Shown: piece by piece, positions 1-8,600 of the stretch | How positions within the stretch are numbered: the first letter of the stretch is position 1 | How the letters are laid out: each line of letters starts with the position of its first letter | Origin: JBFHER01 sp041584055 | Lineage (GTDB): Bacteria; Bacteroidota; Bacteroidia; Bacteroidales; UBA5342 | Length of the DNA stretch: 22,631 nt | Reading direction: 5' to 3' | Assembly: GCA_041584055.1 (NCBI GenBank) | Contig: JBFHER010000024.1 | Span: 1-22,631, forward strand | Translations under genes and position numbers: made by a program | Notes under the pieces: generated by a model | What the model was told of the DNA's origin: nothing | The model's input: the letters and a program-made list of their open reading frames with translations, nothing else | Databases searched by the model: none

Positions 1-1
1 T

Positions 2-355
2 ACAGGTCTGGGAGGTTCTCAAATCAATAACAACCTCTTCGTTATCGATCATCCCGCATCTCCCGGCAGTACAAACTATGGATTTGGAAATATTGGCAAG
101 CAGCCCATTGAAAGCATTTTTGTTCGTTTTGATGGTATTGCATTTTACTATGATGCAGACTTTCATCTCATTGAAGGTTCTTCAGGTTTAGGAGCCGGAA
201 CGGATGGAACAGACATCGGCATCTACGGAACGGATGATCCTTATAAACCATCCGCTGTTCCGCACAACCCTCACATTCAAATGGTGAAGATAGGCAGCAA
301 AACCGTCAATGGATTATTACCCGTCGAAATTAAAGTTGCTGCTCAACAGAACTAA
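2..355 (+). CDS. C-terminal fragment of a probable exported surface protein (5' partial)
   Basis: An open frame runs from the window edge to a TAA at 353-355, giving about 117 residues of the C-terminus. It is rich in Gly, Asn and aromatic residues and alternates short hydrophobic and turn segments, as in beta-helix or beta-sandwich exported proteins. The tail reads ...NGLLPVEIKVAAQQN and shows no T9SS type A sorting motif. A repeated G-T-D-G-T-D-I-G-I-Y-G-T-D-D stretch lies near residues 70-85. The next gene starts only 10 bases downstream, so the two are probably co-transcribed. The beta-rich call is inference from composition. I do not recognise a named family with certainty, and the true start is outside the window. 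Confidence 0.6.
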   Translation, partial: TGLGGSQINNNLFVIDHPASPGSTNYGFGNIGKQPIESIFVRFDGIAFYYDADFHLIEGSSGLGAGTDGTDIGIYGTDDPYKPSAVPHNPHIQMVKIGSKTVNGLLPVEIKVAAQQN

Positions 356-365
356 AACAAGCGTT

Positions 366-2276
366 ATGAAGAAACACTTAACCATTCTAATTTTACTCAC
401 CCTCGGCACTGTGTTTGCACAAAACAAAGTATCCTATGGCGAGTACTGGTTTGATGCTGACCTTCAGACTAAAAATAGCTTTCCCTTAAATGCAGCAATA
501 AATTTGCATTTGGAGATGGATGTTCCTGTAGATCACCTCAACGATGGCTTACATACCATCCACTTCCGTTTTAAAGATGACAATAACCAATGGGCAGGCA
601 CCATTTCAAAGTTTTTTGTCAAACGAACATTGCAGGGAAATGCATCCTCCATTTTAGTGAGCGAATATGAATATTGGTTTGATAATTTATTGGATTCGAA
701 AACACGGACCAACATCGATGATCTTTCCGCCTACAATCTGCAAAAAGATTTGGATGTATCGTCTCTTAAAGATGGTTTGCACACGGTCCATTTTCGCTTT
801 CTCGATACCAAAGGAAACTGGAGTTCAGCCATGAGTAAGTTTTTCATCAAATCATCAATTAACACTACCGGCATTGTAAAGGAAATAACCTCATTCGAAT
901 ATTGGTTTGACAATAATTACCAGGCCCGTCTTCTAAAGCCACTAAAAAATGCCAGTTCCATCCATCTGGAGGAACCCCTCGAACTCTCTCATATGCAACC
1001 CGGGTTACACACCGTGCATTACCGTTTTAAAGACTCTCAAAATACCTGGAGCTCAACAATCAGCAAGTTTTTTGTTTTGAAAAAAACAAGTGGTATACCA
1101 AGTGCATCATATATTACACACGTTGATCATTGGTTCGATAATAACATTGATGCAATGATTTCCACCCCACTTACAAGGGACGCAGAGATGCATCATAAAC
1201 TAAATCTGGATGTGACTCACCTGAACAATGGATTACACACCTTACACTATCGTTTTGCTGATAATAATGGCTTATTTAGCTCTGCTGTCAGTCGTTTTTT
1301 TGTAAAACGGGCGCTGCAAGTTAATCCAAGCAAACAAATTGTCGCCTATCGGTACTGGTTAGACGATGCCAGAATACATTATGGAAACTTAAAGGATTCA
1401 TCGCAACAATTGATTTTTCTGGATTCGCTTGATTTACGAACTTATAGCAAGGGGGAATACTTTGTTCATGTTCAGTTTAAAGACGAACAAGGCCTTTGGA
1501 GCAGTGCTGTGACCGACACAGTTCAAAAACTTGCCTTTTTGTATGCTGAGCTGCAGGCAAATATGCAAAAAAGCTGTTTCGGTGATTCGGTACAGTTTAC
1601 GGCCTTCGTGGCAGATGCCGACAAGATTGAATGGGATCTGGGAGATGGAACAAAAGACACCAGTTTGAGCTTTTCACATAGTTATGCATCAGCCGGAAAT
1701 TATCCCGTTTCGATCTTCATTCAGGATACAATTGAAAACATCGCTAAAACCGTTCGTTTAGAATCGGGTGTTATTATTCACCCTGCTGCCTCTGTTAATT
1801 TAGGGGATAGCTTGTCGCTTTTAACAAATGAATCCCAAACGCTGGATGCAGGCAACAGTTTTGTTGAATACCTCTGGAACGATATAACAGGGGAAAGCAC
1901 CTACGATTTTTCCGCATCAGAGATGGGCTTAGGAAGGCATGTAATTAAACTGAGTGTGAAGGATCTCAATGGCTGTATGGCAGGTGACACAATCATTATT
2001 AATGTTCGTTCCGGTGTTGGACTGCAAGATAAAGAAGCTCTTAAACTTAAGGTATATCCAAATCCTTCAAGTCAATTTATAAGCATACAATGGACTGATG
2101 ATCAATACAATAATGCTAACTTCCAAATGATTGACATGCAAGGTAGGGTGGTCCTTCAAAAAGCATCTGTTGCCTCTAATAAGCCAATAGACATTCAACA
2201 TCTATCATCCGGTCAATACCTTTTGCAAATAACATTGGACAAGCAGGTTTATATTGTGCCTATTGGGAAGATATGA
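366..2276 (+). CDS. T9SS-sorted surface protein with five YWFD tandem repeats and a PKD domain
   Basis: Predicted to be exported by Sec and then moved across the outer membrane by the type IX secretion system. I take the ATG at 366 (636 residues) because it opens a clean signal peptide ending near ...VFAQ (residue 19); a longer frame from 309 would bury it. Residues 26-388 hold five repeats spaced 75-77 residues apart, starting near 26, 101, 178, 254 and 329. Each has YWFD (HWFD in repeat 4, YWLD in repeat 5), then mostly GLHTxHxRFxD, then WSSxxSKFFVK. A PKD domain follows (WDLGDGT at 423-429, then SHSYASAGNYPVSI), then a second Ig-like segment (about 471-550). The last 80 residues form a T9SS type A sorting domain (LKVYPNPSS at 561-569; GQYLLQI at 616-622). 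Repeat function is unknown; adhesion or glycan binding is a guess. Confidence 0.88.
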   Translation: MKKHLTILILLTLGTVFAQNKVSYGEYWFDADLQTKNSFPLNAAINLHLEMDVPVDHLNDGLHTIHFRFKDDNNQWAGTISKFFVKRTLQGNASSILVSEYEYWFDNLLDSKTRTNIDDLSAYNLQKDLDVSSLKDGLHTVHFRFLDTKGNWSSAMSKFFIKSSINTTGIVKEITSFEYWFDNNYQARLLKPLKNASSIHLEEPLELSHMQPGLHTVHYRFKDSQNTWSSTISKFFVLKKTSGIPSASYITHVDHWFDNNIDAMISTPLTRDAEMHHKLNLDVTHLNNGLHTLHYRFADNNGLFSSAVSRFFVKRALQVNPSKQIVAYRYWLDDARIHYGNLKDSSQQLIFLDSLDLRTYSKGEYFVHVQFKDEQGLWSSAVTDTVQKLAFLYAELQANMQKSCFGDSVQFTAFVADADKIEWDLGDGTKDTSLSFSHSYASAGNYPVSIFIQDTIENIAKTVRLESGVIIHPAASVNLGDSLSLLTNESQTLDAGNSFVEYLWNDITGESTYDFSASEMGLGRHVIKLSVKDLNGCMAGDTIIINVRSGVGLQDKEALKLKVYPNPSSQFISIQWTDDQYNNANFQMIDMQGRVVLQKASVASNKPIDIQHLSSGQYLLQITLDKQVYIVPIGKI

Positions 2277-2322
2277 TGCGCTTTCCGCACATTTGTTGCA
2301 CATGATTACATAATACACAAAC

Positions 2323-2354
2323 AGGAAAGGCGCAACCATTGCTGCGCCTTTCCT
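2323..2354. terminator. Bidirectional hairpin terminator between converging genes
   Basis: A perfect 12-bp inverted repeat (arms 2323-2334 and 2343-2354, left arm AGGAAAGGCGCA) surrounds an 8-base loop. It is followed on the plus strand by a T/A-rich run (2355-2366). It lies 46 bases after the surface-protein stop and 21 bases after the tldE stop on the other strand, so it can serve both transcripts. Confidence 0.85.
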
Positions 2355-2375
2355 TATATTTTTAAATCCGCAATG

Positions 2376-3692
2376 CTATGCGCCACTAAAATCCACAGCA
2401 TCAAATTTAATCGACGGTGTTCTCCAGGATGAATTCTCATATACATCCTTGCCCACCTCGAGGATATTTCCCCAAAGATCAATCATGTTTCCGGTAATGT
2501 TCATGCCTGACACCGGTTTTGTCCGCTTCCCATCTTCGATCAGAAAGCCTTCGATTCCATAAGAGAAGTTTCCGGTTGACCCATTGCAATTTCCTCCATT
2601 GAAACCAAGCACCAATATTCCTTTTTTTGTTGAAGCAATCACCTCCTCCAGGGTTTTATCTCCCGTCTCGAAAACAAGATTCGATGTGCCACCTGTTGTT
2701 GGCTGAACATCCATTTTCCTGGCATAATAGGTGTCAATAAAATAAGTCTTCAATGTTCCTTTTTCGAAAACAGCACGTTTTTTCGCTGCTAAACCTTCAT
2801 TGTCGAAAAGTTGAGATCCTCTTCCGGATGGAATAAAAGGGTCATCCGTTATACTCAATTTATCGGATACCACTTTCGTGTCAAGCTTATCAATTAAAAA
2901 AGAATTCTTTTGCTGAATGGCAGAACCGTTCAATGCTGAAATCAGTGGACTTAAAATGCGTCCCAGCTGACGGTTTTCAACAATCATCGGCAACTTTGCG
3001 GATTCAACCTTATCCTGCCCAACTTTCTGAATGGCTTTTTCAAGCGCTAACTCCCCAATTCCTTTTGTTTTTAAGTCCTCGTGCAAAACGGCAGATTCGC
3101 TCCAATAGGATTCAGGCCTGGAATCATCACTCTTTATCGATACTGTTGCGTACAGTCCGAAGTAGGTATTTTCAGTATCCCCACTAAAGCCATTACTTGT
3201 AACCATGACTCTTCCCGACAAGCCATCGTAATAGGAAGATGTGACAGAAATAATTCGCTCATCCTTACCTAAAACTTCTTTTTCAACATCCCTGGCAAGC
3301 TGAATTTTCGTCTCAGGAAGGATGTCATCAAATTTATCATCGGCCATCTTAAGGTCTTTCCCCTCACCCTTGTAATACAATGAAGGATCAGGTAAAGTTC
3401 TGAATTCATCTTCTGAAAGGTATCTTGTTCCTTCGATGGCTTGTTCAATGAATCGGCCAAGTTCTTCCTGTTTCAAACGGTTGGTTGAATGAGCTGAATA
3501 CTTATTGTCGACGTACAAACTTATGGACAGACTGTTTTGTATGGATTGTTCCAGCTTATCAATCTTCTCATCACGAATTTCAACACTGCTGCTTCGTCTG
3601 TCAGAGATAAGCACTTTGGCATGTTGGGCCCCATTGTCTAATGCATGCTGCATGGCCCATCGGGCCAGGCTATATTTTTCGTCTTTTGTCAT
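2376..3692 (-). CDS. tldE: TldE/PmbA-family metalloprotease subunit
   Basis: Non-catalytic partner of the TldD/TldE protease. In Escherichia coli that complex processes microcin B17 and degrades unfolded CcdA-type peptides. The 438 residues match the usual size of TldE/PmbA. The N-terminal half has the family look (NGAQHAKVLISDRRSSSVEIR, near 20-40). The C-terminal half contains the glycine-rich LGFNGGNCNGSTGNFSYG segment followed by IEGFLIEDGKR, the equivalent of the TldE region that ends in a GFxxExG motif. No HExxxH zinc motif is present, as expected for TldE. It begins with MTKDEKYSLARW and has no signal peptide. It lies 27 bases downstream of tldD on the same strand, so the two form an operon. 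The lack of any export signal, when tldD has one, is the odd point. Confidence 0.9.
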   Translation of the reverse strand: MTKDEKYSLARWAMQHALDNGAQHAKVLISDRRSSSVEIRDEKIDKLEQSIQNSLSISLYVDNKYSAHSTNRLKQEELGRFIEQAIEGTRYLSEDEFRTLPDPSLYYKGEGKDLKMADDKFDDILPETKIQLARDVEKEVLGKDERIISVTSSYYDGLSGRVMVTSNGFSGDTENTYFGLYATVSIKSDDSRPESYWSESAVLHEDLKTKGIGELALEKAIQKVGQDKVESAKLPMIVENRQLGRILSPLISALNGSAIQQKNSFLIDKLDTKVVSDKLSITDDPFIPSGRGSQLFDNEGLAAKKRAVFEKGTLKTYFIDTYYARKMDVQPTTGGTSNLVFETGDKTLEEVIASTKKGILVLGFNGGNCNGSTGNFSYGIEGFLIEDGKRTKPVSGMNITGNMIDLWGNILEVGKDVYENSSWRTPSIKFDAVDFSGA

Positions 3693-3719
3693 TTTTCTTT
3701 CTTTTAGGTGGTTTTGATA

Positions 3720-5246
3720 CTAAGCATTCGTTCCCCCGACAGTTAATTTCTTAACCAAAACAGAAGGCATTCCCACGGTTACCGGAACAGACTGACCGTC
3801 CTTTCCGCATGTCCATGTCCCATCATCACTCACATAATCGTTCGCTGCCATTGTGATGTCAGCCAGCGCCTGAGGCCCGTTTCCAATAATGTTGATGTCT
3901 TTAATCGGCGCAGTTAACTTTCCTTTTTCTATAAGATAGCCCGACTTAACAAAGAAGGTAAAATCTCCTGCCCCAATTTGCACCTGACCATTACTGAAAT
4001 TATCAACATAAACACCATAATCAACAGTGCTTATCATTTCTTCACGCGTGTGCGGACCTGCTTCCATGTAGGTTGAGCGCATTCGGGGAAGTGGAATGTG
4101 ACGAAACGATTCCCTTCGGCCGTTACCAGTTGGTTCAACACCATAGTATTTAGAACTGATGCGATCGTGGATATAACTGTTTAAAACACCATCTTTTACA
4201 AGGTAGGTTTTTTGTACATCGTTCCCCTCATCATCTATATTTATTGAACCACGGTTCCCTTCAATGGTTCCATCATCGATAATATTAATAAAATCCTTAG
4301 CCACCAATTTTCCCATTTTATCACTGAAAATAGATGTTCCCTTGCGGTTAAAATCGGCTTCGAAAGTATGACCGATTGCTTCATGTAAAAGAATACCCGA
4401 TCCTCCGGCACCCATAACCACAGGCATTTCTCCAGCTTTGGGCTGGGTTGCACCAAACAAAATATTTGTTTTATCCACCACTTCTTTGGCGAGCAGATCT
4501 ACAAGGTCGTCAGTTAACACTTCGAATCCTTTGCGGTATGACCGCGCAGCATAGCTGTTCTCAATTTGATCACCTTTTTGCATGATACAAACCACGCCAT
4601 ATCTCACCATCGGGCGATAATCATATGTTAAGCGTCCTTCCGTATTATAAAACATTGTGTATGCTGTTTCATCAGAAAGGAATGCCTTCACCTTGATTAC
4701 TTTTTCATCCAAGGCAAAAACCTTGTCGTTGATCTTTTGTACATAAGGCACTTTGTCTTTAACCGATACAGCTTCCCATTTTGTGCCTATTTTATAATAA
4801 TCGGCCGGAATCTTTTCAATTAAACTATTCCCTCCAAAATCACTGGCAGCATTTGCGATGTTTGCAGCCATCCGGGCCGCATTCAGCATGGCCGCTTCAC
4901 TTAGATCTTCAGAAAACGCGAAACCTGTCTGATCCCCTTTCAAAACACGGATTCCAACACCAAAATCGATGTTCGAATATGCCGTATTCACCTTCCCATC
5001 TTCCAGACCCAGGTTATTAAATATTTTATGCTCAAAAAATAAATCAGCATAATCGCCTCCTTTCGACATGGCCGCTTCAACTACCTTTGCAAGCATTTTA
5101 GGTGATACTTCAAAATGGTCAAGATAAAATTGTACACGCATAGAAAGTTCTTGTTTATGGCAGGATTGCAACACGGAAGGCAGGATCATACTACCTGCCA
5201 CCACAGCTCCTCCGGTTTTGATAAAATTTCTTCTGTCTGTTTTCAT
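3720..5246 (-). CDS. tldD: TldD zinc metalloprotease with Tat/lipoprotein-type signal
   Basis: Catalytic subunit of the TldD/TldE protease, 508 residues. The zinc site HEAIGH is at 288-293 (H288, E289, H293), in the family context GSGILLHEAIGHTFEADFNRKG. The conserved C-terminal Cys is C480 in TCGKDGQSVPVTVGMPSV, matching the CGKxGQxVPV block of E. coli TldD. The N-terminus differs from the E. coli enzyme: a twin-arginine stretch (DRRNFIKTGG, residues 4-13), a hydrophobic segment, and a lipobox-like VLQSC with Cys29. About 35 extra residues precede the usual start (MRVQFYLDHF...), and Met36 could serve as an alternative start giving a cytosolic protein. tldE follows 27 bases downstream. The family call is firm; export is inferred from the N-terminus only. 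Confidence 0.92.
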   Translation of the reverse strand: MKTDRRNFIKTGGAVVAGSMILPSVLQSCHKQELSMRVQFYLDHFEVSPKMLAKVVEAAMSKGGDYADLFFEHKIFNNLGLEDGKVNTAYSNIDFGVGIRVLKGDQTGFAFSEDLSEAAMLNAARMAANIANAASDFGGNSLIEKIPADYYKIGTKWEAVSVKDKVPYVQKINDKVFALDEKVIKVKAFLSDETAYTMFYNTEGRLTYDYRPMVRYGVVCIMQKGDQIENSYAARSYRKGFEVLTDDLVDLLAKEVVDKTNILFGATQPKAGEMPVVMGAGGSGILLHEAIGHTFEADFNRKGTSIFSDKMGKLVAKDFINIIDDGTIEGNRGSINIDDEGNDVQKTYLVKDGVLNSYIHDRISSKYYGVEPTGNGRRESFRHIPLPRMRSTYMEAGPHTREEMISTVDYGVYVDNFSNGQVQIGAGDFTFFVKSGYLIEKGKLTAPIKDINIIGNGPQALADITMAANDYVSDDGTWTCGKDGQSVPVTVGMPSVLVKKLTVGGTNA

Positions 5247-5556
5247 TTAAACGTTGTTTTGTGTAAAAGTGTTCTTTACGCCCTTCGATGCAACACAATG
5301 CAAATTAAAAAGATGCTCGGGCATCGATCTTCACTGAAAAGTATTGAAGGTATAGAAATATCATATCATTTCAAAAAAAAATCGGTAAATGGCGAAATTG
5401 CAGCGATAAAGAACGACTTTGGGTCAAAATCAACGATACGATCGTGGTGTTGCTGCTTTCAAATTTGTTTGTTTTATGTTAGACATCTCCTTTTTTCGTA
5501 ATCCATTTATAAAATTCAGGCGCATCAGGCAATACACATTGGCAATAGATTAAAAA

Positions 5557-5590
5557 GTGTAAAAAACATGCTCTTAAGCATATTTTACGC
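5557..5590. promoter_or_regulatory. Inverted repeat upstream of the PPi-PEPCK promoter (operator candidate)
   Basis: Outer arms GTGTAAAA (5557-5564) and TTTTACGC (5583-5590) pair with one G-T wobble. The inner arms ATGCT (5568-5572) and AGCAT (5577-5581) pair perfectly around CTTA. The element ends 11 bases before the -7 box and covers the place where the -33 element should sit, so a protein bound here could block or replace RNA polymerase contacts. Operator function is inference; an extruded hairpin or the terminator of an unseen transcript is the alternative. Confidence 0.45.
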
Positions 5591-5601
5591 CAATTTATAT
5601 G

Positions 5602-5609
5602 TAAATTTG
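5602..5609 (+). promoter_or_regulatory. Bacteroidota-type -7 box for the PPi-PEPCK gene
   Basis: TAAATTTG matches TAnnTTTG exactly and lies 25 bases before the ATG at 5635. No TTTG or TTG is found 17-23 bases upstream. Either the -33 element is degenerate or the promoter needs an activator. Confidence 0.55.
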
Positions 5610-5634
5610 TGAAACAACTTTCAAAAAGTAAAAA

Positions 5635-8600
5635 ATGGCTACAAACAGAACATTCGGATTGAAAAACGATGCTAAAGAGTCGGGGTTTTCCAGAAAGAAA
5701 ATGATCCAGTACATCAACCTGAAACTGGCAGCTCTAGGACATCCGGTATTAAACACTGATTCGTCTACCAGCTTTATTGAAATGGCGCTACCACTGCTTG
5801 ACAATTTCAAAGAGCAAACACGGGACCTTTCAGGAGAGAAAACGCCAATAGGTCAACGAATCCAAACATTTGTTGATGAATTTTTGAGTGATGTTCCAGG
5901 TGATAATAAGGTGAATTTTCCTGCGAATCCATTCAATCTTGACAGACACGGTTTGGCCCGGATACTTTCCATGCCACACAACAGTGACATTTATGAATCT
6001 GACATCATAAAAACATACCGTACCTCACAGGGTGTTCTGAACAACCCAAAAAATGATAGAAGAACCACAAAAGGAGTCTTTCATGTTTGTGAGGGAGGAT
6101 TACCCATTCCCAACGATAAAAAAGCTGTTCCGAAAATAGCATTTGCAAAATTGCTGCAGGCGGCAATGAAGCCAACCAGCGAGTTATTGAATCTTCCTTT
6201 CACTGCAAACGAAGAAGCACCTGCTGAATTGTTCATTTCCTTATTGCTACGCCCAATAGTGGTTCCTGAAGTTCCAGGAGTAATCAGCGAAAAATCCATG
6301 GAAGTGCGTTTTCTTGCGCCTGCAAGTCTTGTGAGTAATTTAGATTTTGTTGAATCCATTTTTGGAAATGCCGGGGATCCGATGTTGCCAGAAAATGATT
6401 CGGCACTGGATCCTGAGAGCTGGACAGGCCACACCGGGTGTGTAATCCTTGCACCTCATTTGATTACGCTTACCAAGAAGGAACTTGGACTGCCTCATTG
6501 CGATAACGCCACCGAGCGCCAAAAGCGTGATGGCATGTGTTGGACAAAAGAAAATGAATTGTACAACGATGGCAATGCATTTAAAATTACGGCAAGAGAC
6601 GAGCGCGGTGTGGTGATCACCATCATTGCAGACAATTACTACGGCTATTGCAAAAAAGAAGTAAAAACCCTGATCAGTTATTCTGCCAACCTTTACGGGT
6701 TGAGCGAAGAAGAACATGCAGGCGGTGCAATTGCCTTCAGGAGTTACAACCTTGGTGAAAAATTTTACCTTGATGAAAGGTTGCCCTCAAACAGCATGAC
6801 GTTTGCAGATATTCTTTACCTGTACAGCGACATGATGGATCTTAAAAAGGAAGGATATGCGGTAGATAAAAAACATGATTCGGTAATTTATGTTCCCGAA
6901 GATGCCCTGTTCGACTTGCTGGAGCAATCCATCACATGGAAGAAAAACAACGAAACACAAAAAATAAAACTCTTACCTTACAAGCAGTACATTTATCCTA
7001 CGGGGTATAAGGTAGAAATGAAAAAGCGTATCGAGGGGCCCAGATGGCACCTCGTTGGAACAGTTCCAGAAGGAACAACGTGTCACAAACCATGCACCGT
7101 TTCCGGGGGAGGCAAATCGGAAATTTCAAAATCCATCAAAGATGCAATGATTCAAGGATCTGTGATTATCAGTGATATTCAAAAAGATCTTGACATGGTG
7201 GAAGAAATTATGAACAAGGATTTCTCCAAGCGTTTTAAGGTTCCGGCCGATTATTCCTCAAACACATCCAGATCTATATTGAGTAACAGGCGATCCCTTG
7301 GTTCTGTGATCAAGCTGCTCACTCCCCGGGATGAATATACAGATGAGTATAATGAATGGCTCGTTTCATTTCCACAGCGCATAAAAGTGCTTATTTATGT
7401 TATCAAAGGAAACTACAATGCCCGGTGGGACAAGGAGAACTGGCGTAAGTATTTCAGTGTTGACAAGGTGAATGGTATCCCAGGAAATGAGCTTAAATTC
7501 CACAATAGCAAACTCTATTCCAATTACCTAAGAGTTGGGCATGACAAGGATGGCTCCTGGCGTGTATTCCTTTTGCGTCAGGATTTCAATCCGGCTAAGA
7601 AAGTGCAGGTGGAAGATGATATAACCGCATCTGTGGTGATCGGTGCTGACAAGCTGGAATATCTTTCCGACATGTATACCAACCCAAGCGTGAAACTCAT
7701 TAAAAACTGTGAATCACGGTTGTTTCAGCGTCCTGATGACTGCGTACACAAAGGCTATGATAAACAGGGAGAAAAAGACCTTTCAACACCTGGAACCTTC
7801 CTTTCTAACTTCGAACCTTTAACCAGAAAGCAAGTCAAGGATATTAAAGAGGATGCGATTGGTTTTGAGCTCTACACACAACCGGTTAAAGATCTGATTA
7901 ACAACTTTCTTGAGAGTGACACACCTGAATATTTGGTTGTTCCTTCTGAACCACGAATTGTGGATGGTGTTCCCACAAAAAATCAGCGTTACCTGCAAAC
8001 AAGGCCTGACCTTGTTGACCCGATTGACGCTTATATTGCGGAGATTGGCACCAGAATTTTCAGAAAAGTCCCCCTGAACAAAGCGGTTCATATGCCTGTA
8101 AATGCTGTGCTACCTGGTCGAAGAAATAATCCTGCTGAACCGGAGAACAATGTCCCTCCGTTGGCGGTATATAACCCAATTCATTTTCAGGAACTACCGG
8201 AGTTGTTCATCGATTATATTTGCAGTATCACAGGGAAATCGCCATCTACAACCGGATTCGGATCAGAAGGTGCATTAACAAAAGGCCCTTTTAATTCATT
8301 GCTTCCGGCAACCGACTTAAACAATGCCTTTCTTTCTTACATACTCACAAATTACCATGGATTTTCTTCTGCAGCAGGTTATGTGGGACCAAAATACAAG
8401 GTGGATCATGATGTAAGTTTGCTTGTACCCGAAATCTGGTGTCGTATGTCAGAGTCTGAACGCCAGCCCGACTTCCTGATTGAGAATGGATATCTTGAAA
8501 AAGTAGCGGATTTTGAATACAAAGGAAAAACTGTGGAGGCAAGCCTTCTCGGCTATCGCATTACCTTGAAATTTGTAAAACAATTTATGGGTCGCATCTT

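Larger units (their letters stand above)
5247..5634. other. 388-base divergent intergenic region
   Basis: No convincing gene. An antisense frame running in from tldD covers part of it but has no family features. The region must hold the promoters of tldD (minus) and the PPi-PEPCK gene (plus). The plus-side signals are listed separately. On the minus strand I see only an imperfect -7 box (TTAATTTG, about 5303-5310). A short hairpin (GATGC-TCGG-GCATC) lies near 5312-5325. No tRNA or riboswitch was recognised. Confidence 0.6.

Noticed and set aside
309..365. Longer start for the YWFD-repeat protein
   Set aside because: It would overlap the end of the upstream gene and place a non-signal segment ahead of the signal peptide that begins at 366.
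5115..5501. 128-residue plus-strand frame over the start of tldD and the intergenic region
   Set aside because: It lies largely antisense to tldD, its residues show no family pattern, and it has no promoter box or sensible start context.
6081..6717. Two overlapping minus-strand frames of 117 and 125 residues inside the PPi-PEPCK gene
   Set aside because: They are opposite to a long well-conserved coding gene and look like shadow frames.
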